Positions 35,270-47,734 of a stretch of DNA of 64,000 nt are shown here, piece by piece. Source of the stretch: Diphasiastrum complanatum (Eukaryota; Streptophyta; Lycopodiopsida; Lycopodiales; Lycopodiaceae); assembly GCA_029204225.1 (NCBI GenBank), contig CM055097.1, positions 57,095,601 through 57,159,600 of the forward strand, read 5' to 3'. Under the pieces are notes generated by a model. The model saw only the letters and a program-made list of their open reading frames with translations, searched no databases and was not told the DNA's origin. Numbering within the stretch: position 1 is the stretch's first letter; each line of letters starts with the position of its first letter. The position numbers were made by a program, and so were the translations under genes.

Positions 35270-35865
35270 TTAGGCGGCCAAATGTGCAGGTTTTGCCAGA
35301 TTTAGAAGAGATTTGTGGGCGAGTTTGCTTTTGTAGCATTCCAATCAAGTTTCTAGCTAAAAATCTTGTTGATTTATGTGTAGAAATTGGATCTTTGTGA
35401 TCAAAACATCATTTGTATGCATTTCAATTGAAGTAGGGCGAATTCCCTCTGTACTTATCAGAATAAGGAGACAAAAATTGTTTTGGAAAGAGGGAGATGC
35501 AAGATCCAACAAGATCCTATTAGTTTTCCATTCTAGCATATAGTTTTTTGATTCAATTTCTTGCTTCTTCATGTCAAAAACTTCAAAATTGATGTAACCC
35601 TCTGATTTTCAGTTTGCTGAATGATTCAAGAGTGTATTTCAATCTTAGGAGTGAGGGAAAAGCAAGTATATTGAGGTTTGGTCTTGGTTTGATCAAGAAA
35701 TCATAAAACTAGTGGCTAAAATTAAGGAAAAAGTGAGGAAAAGAGAGAAAAAGTAAGGTTTTAGGTTCCAAATCTTTGTGATTTCTTCTTGTGTTTCATT
35801 TGTTGATTCAAGAGAGTGCTTAGTGCATTGGAACAGGTCAAAGATCAGAGATCAATCATTGCAAC

Positions 35866-38800
35866 ATGGCTACAAATGGAGGCTACATGTTGGAAAGCAA
35901 TGATAGGCTTACCTCCCTCAACTATTCTACTTGGAAAGTAAGGATGGAGTCTTTGCTTGAGATGAATGAGTTGATGGATATTGTTGTAGGTGTGGAGGAG
36001 AGACCTTTGGCACCTCAAGAACAATTGAGGTATGACAAGAGGGCAAAGAAAGCCCTTCACATGATCAAGATGAATGTGACAAATGAGCTTATCAAAGAGG
36101 TTGGTAAGTGCACATCATCTAGTGAAGCTTGGGAAGCCTTGAAGAAGGTTTATGAATCCAAGTCTACTTCTAGAGTGTTGACTTTAAGAAGGCAAATCTT
36201 TTCTTGTATGCAAAAGAAGAGTGAGAATGGACATGCTTTTGTTTTGAGAGTTAAAGCATTGAATGATGAGTTAGCATGCATTAATGATGGCATAAATAAT
36301 GAGGAGCTTGTTCAAGTGATTCTCAATGGCTTGTTGGATGATCATGCTAATCTTGTTCAAAGTTATGCTATCCAAAAATGTTTACCAAGTGTTGGAGACT
36401 TGCAAGAGGTCTTGTTGGCTGAAGAATTCAGGTTGCAAGCAAGAGTGGGAGCATCTTCTACATCTCAAGGAGGAGAAGAGGAGGCAATGTTCTCTAAAGG
36501 CAAGTTCAAGGGCAAAGGTAAAAGCAATTGGTCTAAAGGGCAAGACCAAGGTGAGCACTCTACTTTTGGCAAAAAGAAGGATAGATCTAAGCTAAAATGT
36601 TTCTATTGTGGAGTCAAAGGGCATTTTGCTAGTGATTGTTTTAAGAAAAAGAGGGATCAAGGGGAAAAGCAAACCAATCTAACTATTGATGAGGGTGGGG
36701 ATGAGCTTCTTTCAAATGATGCTTTTGTTATGTCATCTTGCTTGTTGGCTAATCATGGAGACATTGATCCTTGGTGGATTGATAGTGGAGCCACTTCTCA
36801 TATGACATATCATAAAGAGTATTTTTCATCTTTAATGGCATTTGATGGTGATAGGAAGGTAATCTATACCGCAAATGATGGTGAGTGTGCAATCAAGGGG
36901 ATTGGCACAATTCCTATTTCACTTTCTACAAATAGGAATATAGAATTGAAAGATGTTTTGCTCATTCCATCCATTACCAAGAACTTACTTAGTGTAAGCC
37001 AAATGCTTGACAAAGGATTCAAAGTTGAGTTTGATGGTGATGCTTGCTTGATCAAAAAGGGGTGTAGTATCATTGCAAAAGGGAAAAGGCAAGGGAAATT
37101 GTTCAAGCTTGATGCATGTGTTGTTGCTAACCAAGTTGGATGCATGGCAAATGAACAAATGTCAATTCAAGAGGTATGGCATAAAAGGATGGGACATCTC
37201 AACTACAAGGCCTTGGAGGTAATAGCCAAAAAGGAGGTAGTAAGGGGACTTCCCAAGTCTCTTACTTGCTTGAATCATGTTTGTGAAGAATGTGCTTTGT
37301 CTAAATCACATAGATTGCCATATACTAGATCTATATCTAGATCTAAGATGCCTTTTTCTCTCTTGCATTCGGATATTCATGGTGTTACTACAATTAGCAA
37401 TGGAGGTGCTAAGATGTATGTAACTTTCATTGATGATTTTAGTAGATTTTGTTGGGTTTATCTACTAAAGAGCAAGGATGAGGTGTTTGATGTGTTTGTC
37501 AAGTTCAAAGTTGCTATTGAGACTCAATTTACAACCAAAATCAAATGCTTGAGGAGCGACAATGGTGGTGAATACATTTCTAACAAATTCAAAGCCTTTT
37601 GCGATGAGCATGGGATCAAGAGGGAGTACACATGTCCAAGAACACCACAACAAAATGGAGTGGCCGAGAGGAAGAATAGAACCTTGTGTGAGAGTGCAAA
37701 GGCAATGAGATTGAATGCTAATCTTCCTAAACCTTTTTGGAGTGATGCTTTGTTGTGTGCAAATTTCCTATGCAATAGATGGCCAAGTGTTGTATTGGAA
37801 GGAAAAACCCCTTTTGAAGCTTTGTTTGGTACGAAGCCTAATGTCAAGTTTCTAAGAACTTTTGGATGCATTTGCTACTTCAACATTACTCTTGATGATA
37901 GAACTAAGGAGGATCCATCTTCAAGAAAGGGCATTTTTGTTGGTTATAGTGAAGTAAGCAAAGCATATAGGATTTATGTTCCTTCAATCAAGAAAGTGTT
38001 CACAAGTAGGGATGTCATTTTTGATGAAGGTAACATTCCAAAAGTTGTTTCAAGTGATGATGGTGTTGTTGCAACTAATGTGCTTGATGACAATGGAGTT
38101 GATGACACATTGGATGTGGATGTTGAAGAAGCCTCTTCAAGTCAAATTCCAAGGAGAACTCCAAGGCATAAAGTGAAACCCTCAAGGCTCACTTATGATG
38201 GCAAAGGTAAGCAAGTGGTGGATGGATCCAACTATGCTTTCCTAACTTCTTTTGATGTACCTTCATGTGTAGATGAAGCAAGGCAAGAAGAGGAATGGAT
38301 CCAAGCAATGGATCTTGAGTTTGAAGCACTTATGAAGAACAACACATGGAGATTGGTGGAGCTTCCAAAGGGCAAAAGTGCAATTGGATGCAAATGGATC
38401 TTCAAGGTAAAGACAAATCAAGATGGATCTATCAACAAGTTGAAGGCAAGGTTGGTGGCTAAAGGTTATGCTCAAGAGCATGGCATTGACTATGAGGAAA
38501 CCTTTGCACCCGTGGCAAAGATGGTGAGCATAAGAGTAATCATTTCCCTTGCAACTCTTTATGGATGGGATCTTTGGCAATTAGACATTTCTAATGCTTT
38601 CTTGAATGGTGATCTTGAAGAGGAAGTCTACATGGAGCAACCCGAGAGCTATGTTTCTCATAGCAAGCCTAATCATGTGTGTTTTCTACAAAAAAGTTTG
38701 TATGGTCTTAAGCAAGCACCAAGGAGTTGGTATGCTAGGCTTAACTCTTTTCTACTTTCTCAAAACTTCACTATGAGTGAGTATGATCATTCACTTTACT

Positions 38801-39816
38801 TTAGAATTAGTGCTAATGATGTTACAATCCTTCTAATTTATGTGGATGACATTATTTTAAGTGGAGGGAACAAGGAAGATATAGAAGATATCAAGAAAGC
38901 ACTAAAAAAGGAATTTGAAGTGCATGATCTTGGTCTTTTGAGCTATATCTTAGGAATAGAAGTAATTAGAACTTCTCAAATCACTTTTATTTCACAAGAG
39001 AAGTATGCTATTTCTATTCTCAATAGATTTCATATGGTAGATGCAAATCCTATTGATACACCTATGGAATCACATGTAAAGCTAACTATAAGAGGTAATG
39101 AAAGATCCTTCGAGGACATTACTCTCTATAGGAAGCTAATAGGTTCTCTTATATATCTAACCATCACAAGACCTGATTTATCTTATTGTGTTGGTAGATT
39201 AAGCCAATTCATGCAAGATCCTAGCATAGAACATTGGAAACTAGGAAAGAGGATCTTGAGATACATCTCGGGAACAAAAGATTTTGGCATTGTTTATAGA
39301 GGCTCATCACCTAACTTATTTGGTTTTTCAGATTCAGATTTTGCAGGAGACCTTATGGATAGAAAATCCATAAATGCACATGCTATTTTCATAGGTGATG
39401 GAGCTATCTCATGGATGTCGAAGAAACAAGCAACTATATCACTTTCTTCTAGTGAGGCCGAGTACAAAGCTTTGACATCATGCACAAAGGAGATGGTGTG
39501 GATCAAGAGGATGATTATGGAGCTTCATTTGCTGGATTTTTCAGAGAGTCCAATCATCTTTTGTGACAACCTTTCAGCCCAAAGTCTAGCAAGCAATCCG
39601 GTTTTCCATGCAAGGAGCAAACATATCGAGGTGGCTTACCATTTTGTGAGAGAACAAGTGTTGGCAAAAGAGATCAAGCTTGAACATGTCCCATCAAAGG
39701 AATGTGTGGCTGATATCTTTACCAAAGCATTGGGAAAGGACTTATTTTTCAAGCATAGAACAAGTCTTGGTGTATTTTCTAAATCTATGCTAAAACTAGT
39801 TGAAGAGGGAGTGTGA
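35866..39816 (+). CDS. Copia gag-pol polyprotein (1316 residues, intact)
   Basis: This single frame encodes all proteins of a Ty1/copia element. Gag covers about 1-230. The zinc knuckle has C245, C248, H253 and C258. The protease active site is D306-S307-G308. The integrase zinc module is H439/H444 and C473/C476, and the DDE triad is D503, D565 and E601 with D-35-E spacing. In the RT, 'IGCKWIFKVK' opens the domain and the polymerase box is Y992-V993-D994-D995. In RNase H, acids D1156, E1197 and D1234 are in place. No stop or frameshift was found. The ATG at 35866 is preceded by a 0.6-kb leader after the PBS. The TGA stop (39814-39816) lies inside the 3' LTR, which starts at 39812, so the LTR supplies the last bases. 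Frame and motif completeness suggest it is potentially functional. Confidence 0.97.
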   Translation: MATNGGYMLESNDRLTSLNYSTWKVRMESLLEMNELMDIVVGVEERPLAPQEQLRYDKRAKKALHMIKMNVTNELIKEVGKCTSSSEAWEALKKVYESKSTSRVLTLRRQIFSCMQKKSENGHAFVLRVKALNDELACINDGINNEELVQVILNGLLDDHANLVQSYAIQKCLPSVGDLQEVLLAEEFRLQARVGASSTSQGGEEEAMFSKGKFKGKGKSNWSKGQDQGEHSTFGKKKDRSKLKCFYCGVKGHFASDCFKKKRDQGEKQTNLTIDEGGDELLSNDAFVMSSCLLANHGDIDPWWIDSGATSHMTYHKEYFSSLMAFDGDRKVIYTANDGECAIKGIGTIPISLSTNRNIELKDVLLIPSITKNLLSVSQMLDKGFKVEFDGDACLIKKGCSIIAKGKRQGKLFKLDACVVANQVGCMANEQMSIQEVWHKRMGHLNYKALEVIAKKEVVRGLPKSLTCLNHVCEECALSKSHRLPYTRSISRSKMPFSLLHSDIHGVTTISNGGAKMYVTFIDDFSRFCWVYLLKSKDEVFDVFVKFKVAIETQFTTKIKCLRSDNGGEYISNKFKAFCDEHGIKREYTCPRTPQQNGVAERKNRTLCESAKAMRLNANLPKPFWSDALLCANFLCNRWPSVVLEGKTPFEALFGTKPNVKFLRTFGCICYFNITLDDRTKEDPSSRKGIFVGYSEVSKAYRIYVPSIKKVFTSRDVIFDEGNIPKVVSSDDGVVATNVLDDNGVDDTLDVDVEEASSSQIPRRTPRHKVKPSRLTYDGKGKQVVDGSNYAFLTSFDVPSCVDEARQEEEWIQAMDLEFEALMKNNTWRLVELPKGKSAIGCKWIFKVKTNQDGSINKLKARLVAKGYAQEHGIDYEETFAPVAKMVSIRVIISLATLYGWDLWQLDISNAFLNGDLEEEVYMEQPESYVSHSKPNHVCFLQKSLYGLKQAPRSWYARLNSFLLSQNFTMSEYDHSLYFRISANDVTILLIYVDDIILSGGNKEDIEDIKKALKKEFEVHDLGLLSYILGIEVIRTSQITFISQEKYAISILNRFHMVDANPIDTPMESHVKLTIRGNERSFEDITLYRKLIGSLIYLTITRPDLSYCVGRLSQFMQDPSIEHWKLGKRILRYISGTKDFGIVYRGSSPNLFGFSDSDFAGDLMDRKSINAHAIFIGDGAISWMSKKQATISLSSSEAEYKALTSCTKEMVWIKRMIMELHLLDFSESPIIFCDNLSAQSLASNPVFHARSKHIEVAYHFVREQVLAKEIKLEHVPSKECVADIFTKALGKDLFFKHRTSLGVFSKSMLKLVEEGV

Positions 39817-40464
39817 AAAATTGTCAACTAGTAGTATTTTCCTAACTTGAGATTTTGTAGGCCTATGGCCAAATAAAAGTTAGAGATAGGTTCATACATG
39901 TATGTAGAGGCCCAAAGTATGTGTACACTACTTTTGAGGTCACATTAATTAGAGGAGGTCGAGTGTGGAGCTCTTCTATTGGCTCATAATTTGGTGCATT
40001 CCTATTTGACCAAATTTCTAGGTATATGGGTGAATCCTATTGGACCCCAATTTTAGCCTATCATAAGACAAGTGGCCAAGAGGCACTATGGCTGCTATAA
40101 ATAGCCATCTCCACGAGTATGTACACATCTCATTTTCATTCTATTGAATGAATGTTATGCTCTTTGAAGGTCCATCTTCTTCTCTCTCACTTTTTTGTTC
40201 ATATCTTGCATTCTAGCCACTAGAATTGTGATTTCTTTGTTGCTATGGCTTCACACGTGTGAAATGCAGGTTGTAGGCTCTGAAGTACGGACAGGGACAG
40301 CAAGTTTCTGTTTGTGGAAGCTTATGATCAGATTTTGATGTTTAGTTGATGTTTAGTATGCTTAACATCACAATTTCTATCATTTTTTCAATCTAGATGT
40401 GCATAACTTCCATGGCCAAGATCTTTATGAAACTTTAGCATCTTTTGGATCTGAGTTTTTCACA
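39812..40464 (+). repeat. 3' LTR of the intact copia element
   Basis: It is 653 bp, the same as the 5' LTR. It is preceded by the PPT GAAGAGGGAG. Confidence 0.95.
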
Positions 40465-41060
40465 CCTTTTTCATATAGAAGTGGGGGAACAGGTTCTGAT
40501 GAGGCACTTTGGAACCCAACTTTGTGATCATCATCTGGAAGTTCTCGAATAGCAGCCACTCTCATCTCAACGCAAGTCGCCTGGGCTTCATCCATGTCAA
40601 CAACTATAAAATTTTTGTTTTTCTTGAATGCACAACATGTGGTAGTACCTACATTTGAATGTAAATAAAAGCATAAGTTATTCACCTTATACAAAATTAA
40701 ATTGTAAAGTTAATAATGAAAACTAATTGTTAGCAAAGAAAACACATCTTAATATCTTTCTTGCAAACATATCCAAAACCCAATCATCCTCATTCGAGAA
40801 CATATCAATTAATTTGTTGATTAATCTCTGAGGCTTTTGGTAACGGTTTACCAAAGACCTCTCACCCTCGAAATGCCTCAATTTACGAGTCACAACGGAC
40901 AAGAAATAACGTTACTGCATTGTTCATTGCAATGAATTCATAATCTCTTTTTTTCATGCGTATCAAAGTAGCCCACCGTCATCATTTGTTGTGTGGTATG
41001 TGCACTACCAGGTATACAATTGATTCAGTTTTTGAGCACTTCAATCTGTGTTTTGGAAGT
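40465..41060 (-). pseudogene. DNA-methylase-like (N6/N4 type) gene remnant
   Basis: On the minus strand, 40900-40740 reads 'RHFEGERSLVNRYQKPQRLI' and 'FSNEDDWVLDMFA'. Then 40660-40470 reads 'TTTCCAFKKNKNFIVVDMDE', 'AQATCVEMRVAAIRELPDDD' and 'VPPLLYEK'. The order 'K-P...D-W-V-L-D-x-F-A' and '(G)-T-T-x-x-A...I-V-V-D-M' resembles the SAM-binding part of N6/N4 DNA methylases. An intron-like gap with 'TTCAAATGTAG|GT' as possible acceptor separates the parts. Upstream frames contain stops. The copia element is inserted after 'YEKG'. Family assignment is by motif only and is moderately sure. Confidence 0.5.
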
Positions 41061-42042
<982 letters not shown>

Positions 42043-43309
42043 TTTTTTTGTAAAACTTATTGTTTAATGCGTGATTGGTAGGAAGTTGAGGAACTAGGCT
42101 GGGATGGCTTTTTCTATGAGTTTTTTTTCCATAAGCATCTTTTCTTAGTCATTTTTAGACTAGTAAAGCGGCAATACAGTTAATATTTCCATGAGTGGTA
42201 ACAGGCTTACAAAATGGTGTTAATTAGATTTCGACGCATTGACATGTTTTTTTAAGAACTGTTATTGCTTAAAACTTTATTTGAAAATTCATTGGTGTAA
42301 TTGGTAAAACAAAAGCACATACGTCTACTAGAACCGTGTTTTTTCTAGACAATGCTTTATTAAAGAACAATTATACCCATTATGAATGGGTTAATTAAAC
42401 GTAAAATTTCAATTTTCAAGTAAATGGATAGAGATGGAAGTTCCGATGAGGTTGGACACTGCAATTCACCCAACATCACTCGTTAATGATGACACCCTAA
42501 ATTCTGGCGAGCTTTTGCAAACTTTGTGCAAGGTAGTTTTAGAACTTCATTTCAGTAATTAACAGTGTAACATACAAATGCAAAATCTTTTTTAACCGAT
42601 TATAAGTTGTTAACTCTAACAACTTGGGCTTCTCACCCGAAATATGTTCCACCAATAAAAAGCTTAAAAGCTCGGCAGTTGTAGAAGATTGGGTAAACCG
42701 TTGGATGATCTATTTTAGCTTACACAACGTCCCAAAGGAAAAGCAGATATCTTGTCAGTTTTGTTGTTTCTTGACGACAAAGCCTCCTTGTGGTAAAGGT
42801 CCTACCTATGAAACCAGTGATTTAAGTTGGATTCCTAGTGGAATTCCATAAGGCTTTAGTCACAATTCACGATTCTGATTGAAAATTTGCTTTATTAACT
42901 ATAAATTGGACAACCAAGAATGGGACACTCATGTCCAGAAATTCTTGGATTCTCTTGTCCAAGGTGCCATTTTTTTCAAAAAAGCGAGCATGGCAAGACG
43001 GTCTTGTCACCTAAGATGGAAAAAAATTTGAATCATAAGTTTATTCCCACTAATTTCTCAGTGAGTTGGAATATGTACTTTGAAGTTGGAATGTAAAATT
43101 TCCGAGAACTTCAGTAGTATCGATGGTATTTGTTTCAATTGATTTATGTATTTTTTTATATATAAACTTTGGATTTTGAGAAACTTTGATCAAGAAATGG
43201 AAAGCCTTCATGGGGGGAGAACTTGTGTACAGATAAAGTGATAAATGTAGAGATATGCTATGTAGTGAATCTTTGTGTGATCATAAACCTTTTGTAGAAA
43301 CTTTTAAAT
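42043..43309 (+). repeat. Segment D: gene-like duplicated segment, copy outside the CACTA element
   Basis: It is about 1.27 kb and matches 52705-53968 in inverse orientation. It contains a conserved open part at 42624-42851 ('GFSPEICSTNKKLKSSAVVE', 'CFLTTKPPCGKGP', ending 'LSWIPSGIP'), in which 69 of 75 residues match the other copy. An upstream possible exon lies at about 42435-42532, followed by an AAG|GTAGTT donor-like site. I do not recognise the protein. The pattern suggests a host gene fragment. Confidence 0.7.
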
Positions 43310-43669
43310 CTTGTGGATCTACAAAGGGATTCCTTGGGCTAAGTTATTTGCATGCATAAACTAGTCGTGAATACATAGATGAGAATTGTATAGAGACAAT
43401 TTCTCACTGGGTTATAGTAATTTCTCATTAAGAATTGTCATTGACCAAAGTGGAATTAGAATCAGATTGAATATGGTGTCTTGGATCCACATCTATACAT
43501 TCAAATATTTTCTAAATCCGATACAATTAACTGAGTCAGAAGCGCTACTTCTAAGTTAGTTGTTTGAATCAACAATATAACTTCTCTTATGGATATTATT
43601 GTTAAAATGTATTGCTTATAAGTCGCAACCTTTATGGATCAAGTTTGGATTCATTTAAAGGTTATGTGC
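43310..43669. other. Spacer between segment D and the CACTA element
   Basis: No feature was recognised. Confidence 0.5.
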
Positions 43670-44060
43670 CACTACAACACCCGCCACGATTTGCGACGTG
43701 TTTTGGGACGCGAATCGCGAGTTTAATTTTTTTTTAATTCGTCGCGGACGTTGGAAAAACACGTCACTATAAGGTCTTCGAAATCCGATGTCCATAAAAC
43801 ACGTCGCAATACAACACTCATAAGTTGTCCGAATCTGAAAACACAAATCCCGGTCGATGGAGAGCAATCCAACGTGGACATTGGATTGCGACGTCCGACG
43901 TGGACAACGCAATCCGACGTCCAAAGACGTCGCTTTGTTATTCGACGTGGATGTTGCATTGAGATGTTCAAAAACCTGTAGGATTCCGACGTATGTAGAT
44001 CCAGAATGATCCATAAATTGTCCGACGCCCATCCGACGTCCATCCGATGTCTATCATTTA
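43670..44060. repeat. Left terminus and subterminal repeats of the CACTA element
   Basis: Repeated CCGACGTCC-type words occur in both orientations. Short open frames in this zone are products of the repeats. Confidence 0.7.
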
Positions 44061-44459
44061 GATTTCTATATATGATATTGATTGTTGTTTTGAAATCCAA
44101 CATTGCACATGGTTTTAAATTCTTAGTTGGTTATTACATCAAGCAATGGCAATATAGCACAATCATTTGCAATAATAATATTTTCATAATATCAATCAAT
44201 GTATTACAAAATTGGTGCTTTAATGTCGCATGAGTCTTTCTAGATCTAATATCAACTAAAATTTATAAACCTAATCTACTCGTCGTCATCGTGATATCTA
44301 GTCTGCATGACACAAGCAAACAAACTACATTAATATTTAATGTTTGATCGTATTAAATTAAATAAAATTGACGTCAAAATAAATACAAACCAGATTTGTA
44401 TGAATACAAAAACTAGTACTTACATTTGGAGGATGACCCTCGTTCTTTAGTTGTCAACT

Positions 44460-45411
44460 AATGCGTTGTATGATTCCCTGAAGGCAAATTTGTATTCCTC
44501 CTTAGTTGGCAGACGTCCATAGTCCACCAACTATCCATGCATTCAATTTAAGTTGAAACTAATTTAGGGCTACATTGGAGCAGCTAGTCATAATGCATAT
44601 TAAAAAATAAAAGCATATGAAATCAAAGATAAACTATAAGAGTAGTGTAGTTTCACTTATTCCATAGTCTGCCAACTGTCCATGCATTCAATTTCAATTC
44701 ATAAATCTCTTATAGGTAGCAGGAGCATTACACAGCCCAAATGGCATCACGTGGTATGCAAAAACTCCAAATGTGGTCGTGAATGTGGTTTTCAGCATAT
44801 CCTTGCTCCTCATAGCTATCTAATTGTACCCAACAAAACAATCCATAAATGAGTACATTTCTCGTCCCGCCAACTCTTCTAGTACCTGATCTATGAAGGG
44901 AAGAGGGTAGTAATATTTTTGTTTTCTTGTTTAACTGTTTGTAATCCACACATACTCTTACTTAATTAGAGTTTTTCTTGGGTTTTGGCACTATGGGAGA
45001 GCACTACTCTGAATTCTCTACAGGAAATATCAATCCACCATTCTTCAGTCTTTCTAGTTCTATATACACTTCTGTTCTCAAATGATAGGGTAGTCTTCCT
45101 TGTTTATGTCGAATAGGTGTGGTATCTGGCTTGAGTTCTATTGCATGTGTTACTAACTTGGGGGGTATTCCTTTCAGATCAGTGTAATCCCAACGGAAGA
45201 TGTGTTGGTATTTTCTACACAGTCTCTCAAACTCTTCTTTCTAAAGATCATCAAGTTGAGCTCCTACTTTGATAATTCTTGGAGCTTCGATGGTCCCCAA
45301 ATTTATGAAATGTACATTAGCGTCTCGTACCCTTGGAGGTTTCTCTTCAGGTATAATCCACTCGATTTCTAAAATATCTTTGTGTTTTGTTCATATTCTT
45401 CTAAATCGGAC
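44460..45411 (-). pseudogene. Gypsy reverse transcriptase fragment (older element, right half of pol lost)
   Basis: The minus strand reads 'ERLCRKYQHIFRWDYTDLKG', 'HAIELKPDTTPIRHKQGRLP', 'LERLKNGGLIFPVENSE', 'VRVCVDYKQLNKKTKI', 'KTTFTTTFGVFAYHVMPFGL' and 'CNAPATYKR', with several stops. This is the N-terminal half of a Ty3/gypsy RT. It continues the minus-strand protease region at 51628-52700, the two parts being separated by the element at 45412-51622. It breaks off near 44720, followed by two near-copies of 'TTGAATGCATGGAYAGTTGG'. Confidence 0.8.
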
Positions 45412-46540
45412 TGTTGGCTCATTCTGACAAATCCCCAAGATACTCGACCAGAGCTACCCAAAGGGCACCTCTCACCTTAGATCGAGGAGGTCTCTAAAAA
45501 GACGAGATGAATGGAGACTGAGAGTGGAATATGAGAGCTGAGGAATACTAGTTAAGAACGACAAGCAAGAACTATGTAAGCCTCATGGTGAATTCTAAAA
45601 GATGGAATGATCATGTAGTAACTAGTATTTCTAGGCAAAGTAATAAATGCAAGTAGACCCCTCTTAAAGAAAGTAGAGTGAGCCATCTTTTGATGGTGAC
45701 CTCTAGTGGAGAGCATTATTCCACTTGTAATTTGTGAAATGTGGAAATGCCGCTAGGATGCCACCTAAGGAGCTCTCTTGTTTATTTAAGAGGCTCTCTC
45801 TTTGTAGAAGAGAAGATTTTTGTGTAATGTACCTACTCCATGTCCAAATGAGAAGAGGTGCATCCTTTGAGCTCCTTGATCATGCTTGTTTCTTGAGTGA
45901 TGCATTCATGATCTTGCCCTTCTATCCTTTGTGTGTGATTGTGGAACATAGAGTGAATTAGTTTTCCTATTTTCTTGTGGATTAATGTAGGAATTAGTAT
46001 CCAGGTAAACTAAATAGGCTGGATTTGTGATGTGAATCTTGCATATCTTCTTATAGTGCAGTTCTTGATGTTCTTGGGTTGTCCAAGAATCAAGAGATGA
46101 GTGTTTCTTGATTTTTGGACTATTAAAATGTTGTTAGATTAGTTTCTTGTTACAGTTCCATAGATTAAGGTATGTGTAGTATAGTTTTAATGTTTAGGAT
46201 ATGATTGAAACTCGTTTTTGCAGTAGTAGAGTAGGATTTCAATCACTGTTCAATGGTTCTACATGTTGATTTTATGGTTGAACATTTTGGCATGCATGAT
46301 TGATTGATTGTGGTCGTTTATGCATGTGCTTTCAGTGTAAGAGTGACCAATTTGAGTCTCCTCTGACAGGCAAAAAACTTAGATAGATACTTTTCTTCTG
46401 TCTGATTTGGGCTTGAAACAAAAACATGAACATCCAAGAAAATGCCCAAGAAGCCTGATAATAGGTAGAACCGTTCTTGAAACCATCAGAGGCAAGAAAG
46501 AGAAATCGATAGATTCTCTGGAGAAGGAAATCTACCAACA
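45412..46540 (+). repeat. 5' LTR of the gag-only element
   Basis: It is 1129 bp long. It contains a short open frame (45734-45961) that is mirrored in the other LTR (50799-51041). The other LTR has an extra stretch of about 20 bases in it. Confidence 0.92.
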
Positions 46541-46679
46541 TTTGGTACGTTGCCGCTTGCACAACTCATATTCTTACACGATCCATGTTGCAACGCTTCC
46601 TTTCATCGGATCCATACAAGAAACATGACACATTTCCAGATCTGTTCATAGCTCAAAACAACCTGCAATCACCCTCCAC

Positions 46680-47340
46680 ACGTTACATAACATCTCCTAC
46701 GATCCTTTTGCATCCTCCTCTACCCACAATATACCCATCCTCTGCACCCCTTTTGTATCCCATCTCAGTCGAGACCTCCTCCGTCACCATCTCAGCCAAG
46801 ACCTCTTCCATCACCATCTCAGGCAAGTCCTTCGTTTCTCCCATCTCAACCGAGTCCCCCTTCTCTCCCATCTCAGCCAAGACCTTCTCCGTCACCGTCT
46901 CCGTCGAGCCCCTTTGTTCCGATCTCAACCAAGTCATTTTTGGACTCAATTTCGTTCAAGTTGTTTTTGGACTCAATTTCGATCGAGTCATTTTTGGACT
47001 CAATCTTGACCAAATCATCATTTGAAATCTCAACCGAATTTTTGAACATCATCTCGACCGACGATTTTTTTCAAATCTCAACTGATATTTTTTGGTCACA
47101 ATCTTGACCGAAGGTTTTGGTTAAGGTCTTGACTGAGGACATTGTTCAAGGTCTCGAATGAGGGCACTGGTTAAGGTCTCCACTGAGGGCACTGGTTAAG
47201 GTCTCGACCGAGGCCTTTGGTTAGGGTCTCGACCGAGGGCATTGGTTCAAATCTTGACCAAGGCAATTAGATCAAATCTCGACTGGTTCACTTAACTCCA
47301 ATCTTGACCGGACCGAGATCTTTGATTGCGATTTCGACCA
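46680..47340 (+). repeat. Degenerate tandem repeats in the leader
   Basis: From about 46760 the phrase 'TCTCAGCCAAGACCTC' and variants recur. Then 'TTTTTGGACTCAATTTCG' is repeated three times (about 46935-47000), and then 'GGTTAAGGTCTCGACCGAGG' variants recur (about 47115-47260). All share a TCTCGACCGA-like core at roughly 25-30-base spacing. Confidence 0.75.
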
Positions 47341-47734
47341 AACCACCAGCTTGATAGAGCCTTAGAGCTCAAAAAAAAAAAAAGGCTCGAGCACCAAAAA
47401 AATTTAAATAAAAATAAAACTTATACCAATAGAAAGCCCTTCTGATACCGAGTCTCCTCCTTGAGTTTTCTACTAGCAAAAAAAAAGCCCTGAAAAATCA
47501 AAAAACACAAAAACACCAAAAATTCATACAAAACACAAAAATATACAACAGTACACAATGGACCACCATACCGATCCTGAAATTCCAGAAGATTATCCAT
47601 AAGAAATAAGGTCTCCTACAGCTGAACAAATTAAATGTCATAGGTTCTACTGAATGTAGTCCCAAATACACTAGCCATCCACAAACCCATTAGAGGGACA
47701 AGAACCTGATAGAGCCGAGTCTTGATGAGCACGA

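Larger units (their letters stand above)
34604..40464 (+). mobile_element. Intact, apparently young Ty1/copia LTR retrotransposon
   Basis: The LTRs 34604-35256 and 39812-40464 are both 653 bp and I found no difference between them on reading. A perfect 5-bp target duplication CCTTT flanks the element (34599-34603, 40465-40469). The PBS TGGTATCAGAGCA starts at 35257, directly after the 5' LTR. The PPT GAAGAGGGAG is at 39802-39811. One uninterrupted 1316-codon gag-pol frame fills the interior. Everything needed for autonomous movement appears present, and identical LTRs imply recent insertion. Confidence 0.97.

Noticed and set aside
45734-45961. Conserved 75-80-codon open frame in both LTRs of the gag-only element as a gene
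   Set aside because: It is conserved only because LTRs are copies. The second copy carries an insertion and no known domain is seen.
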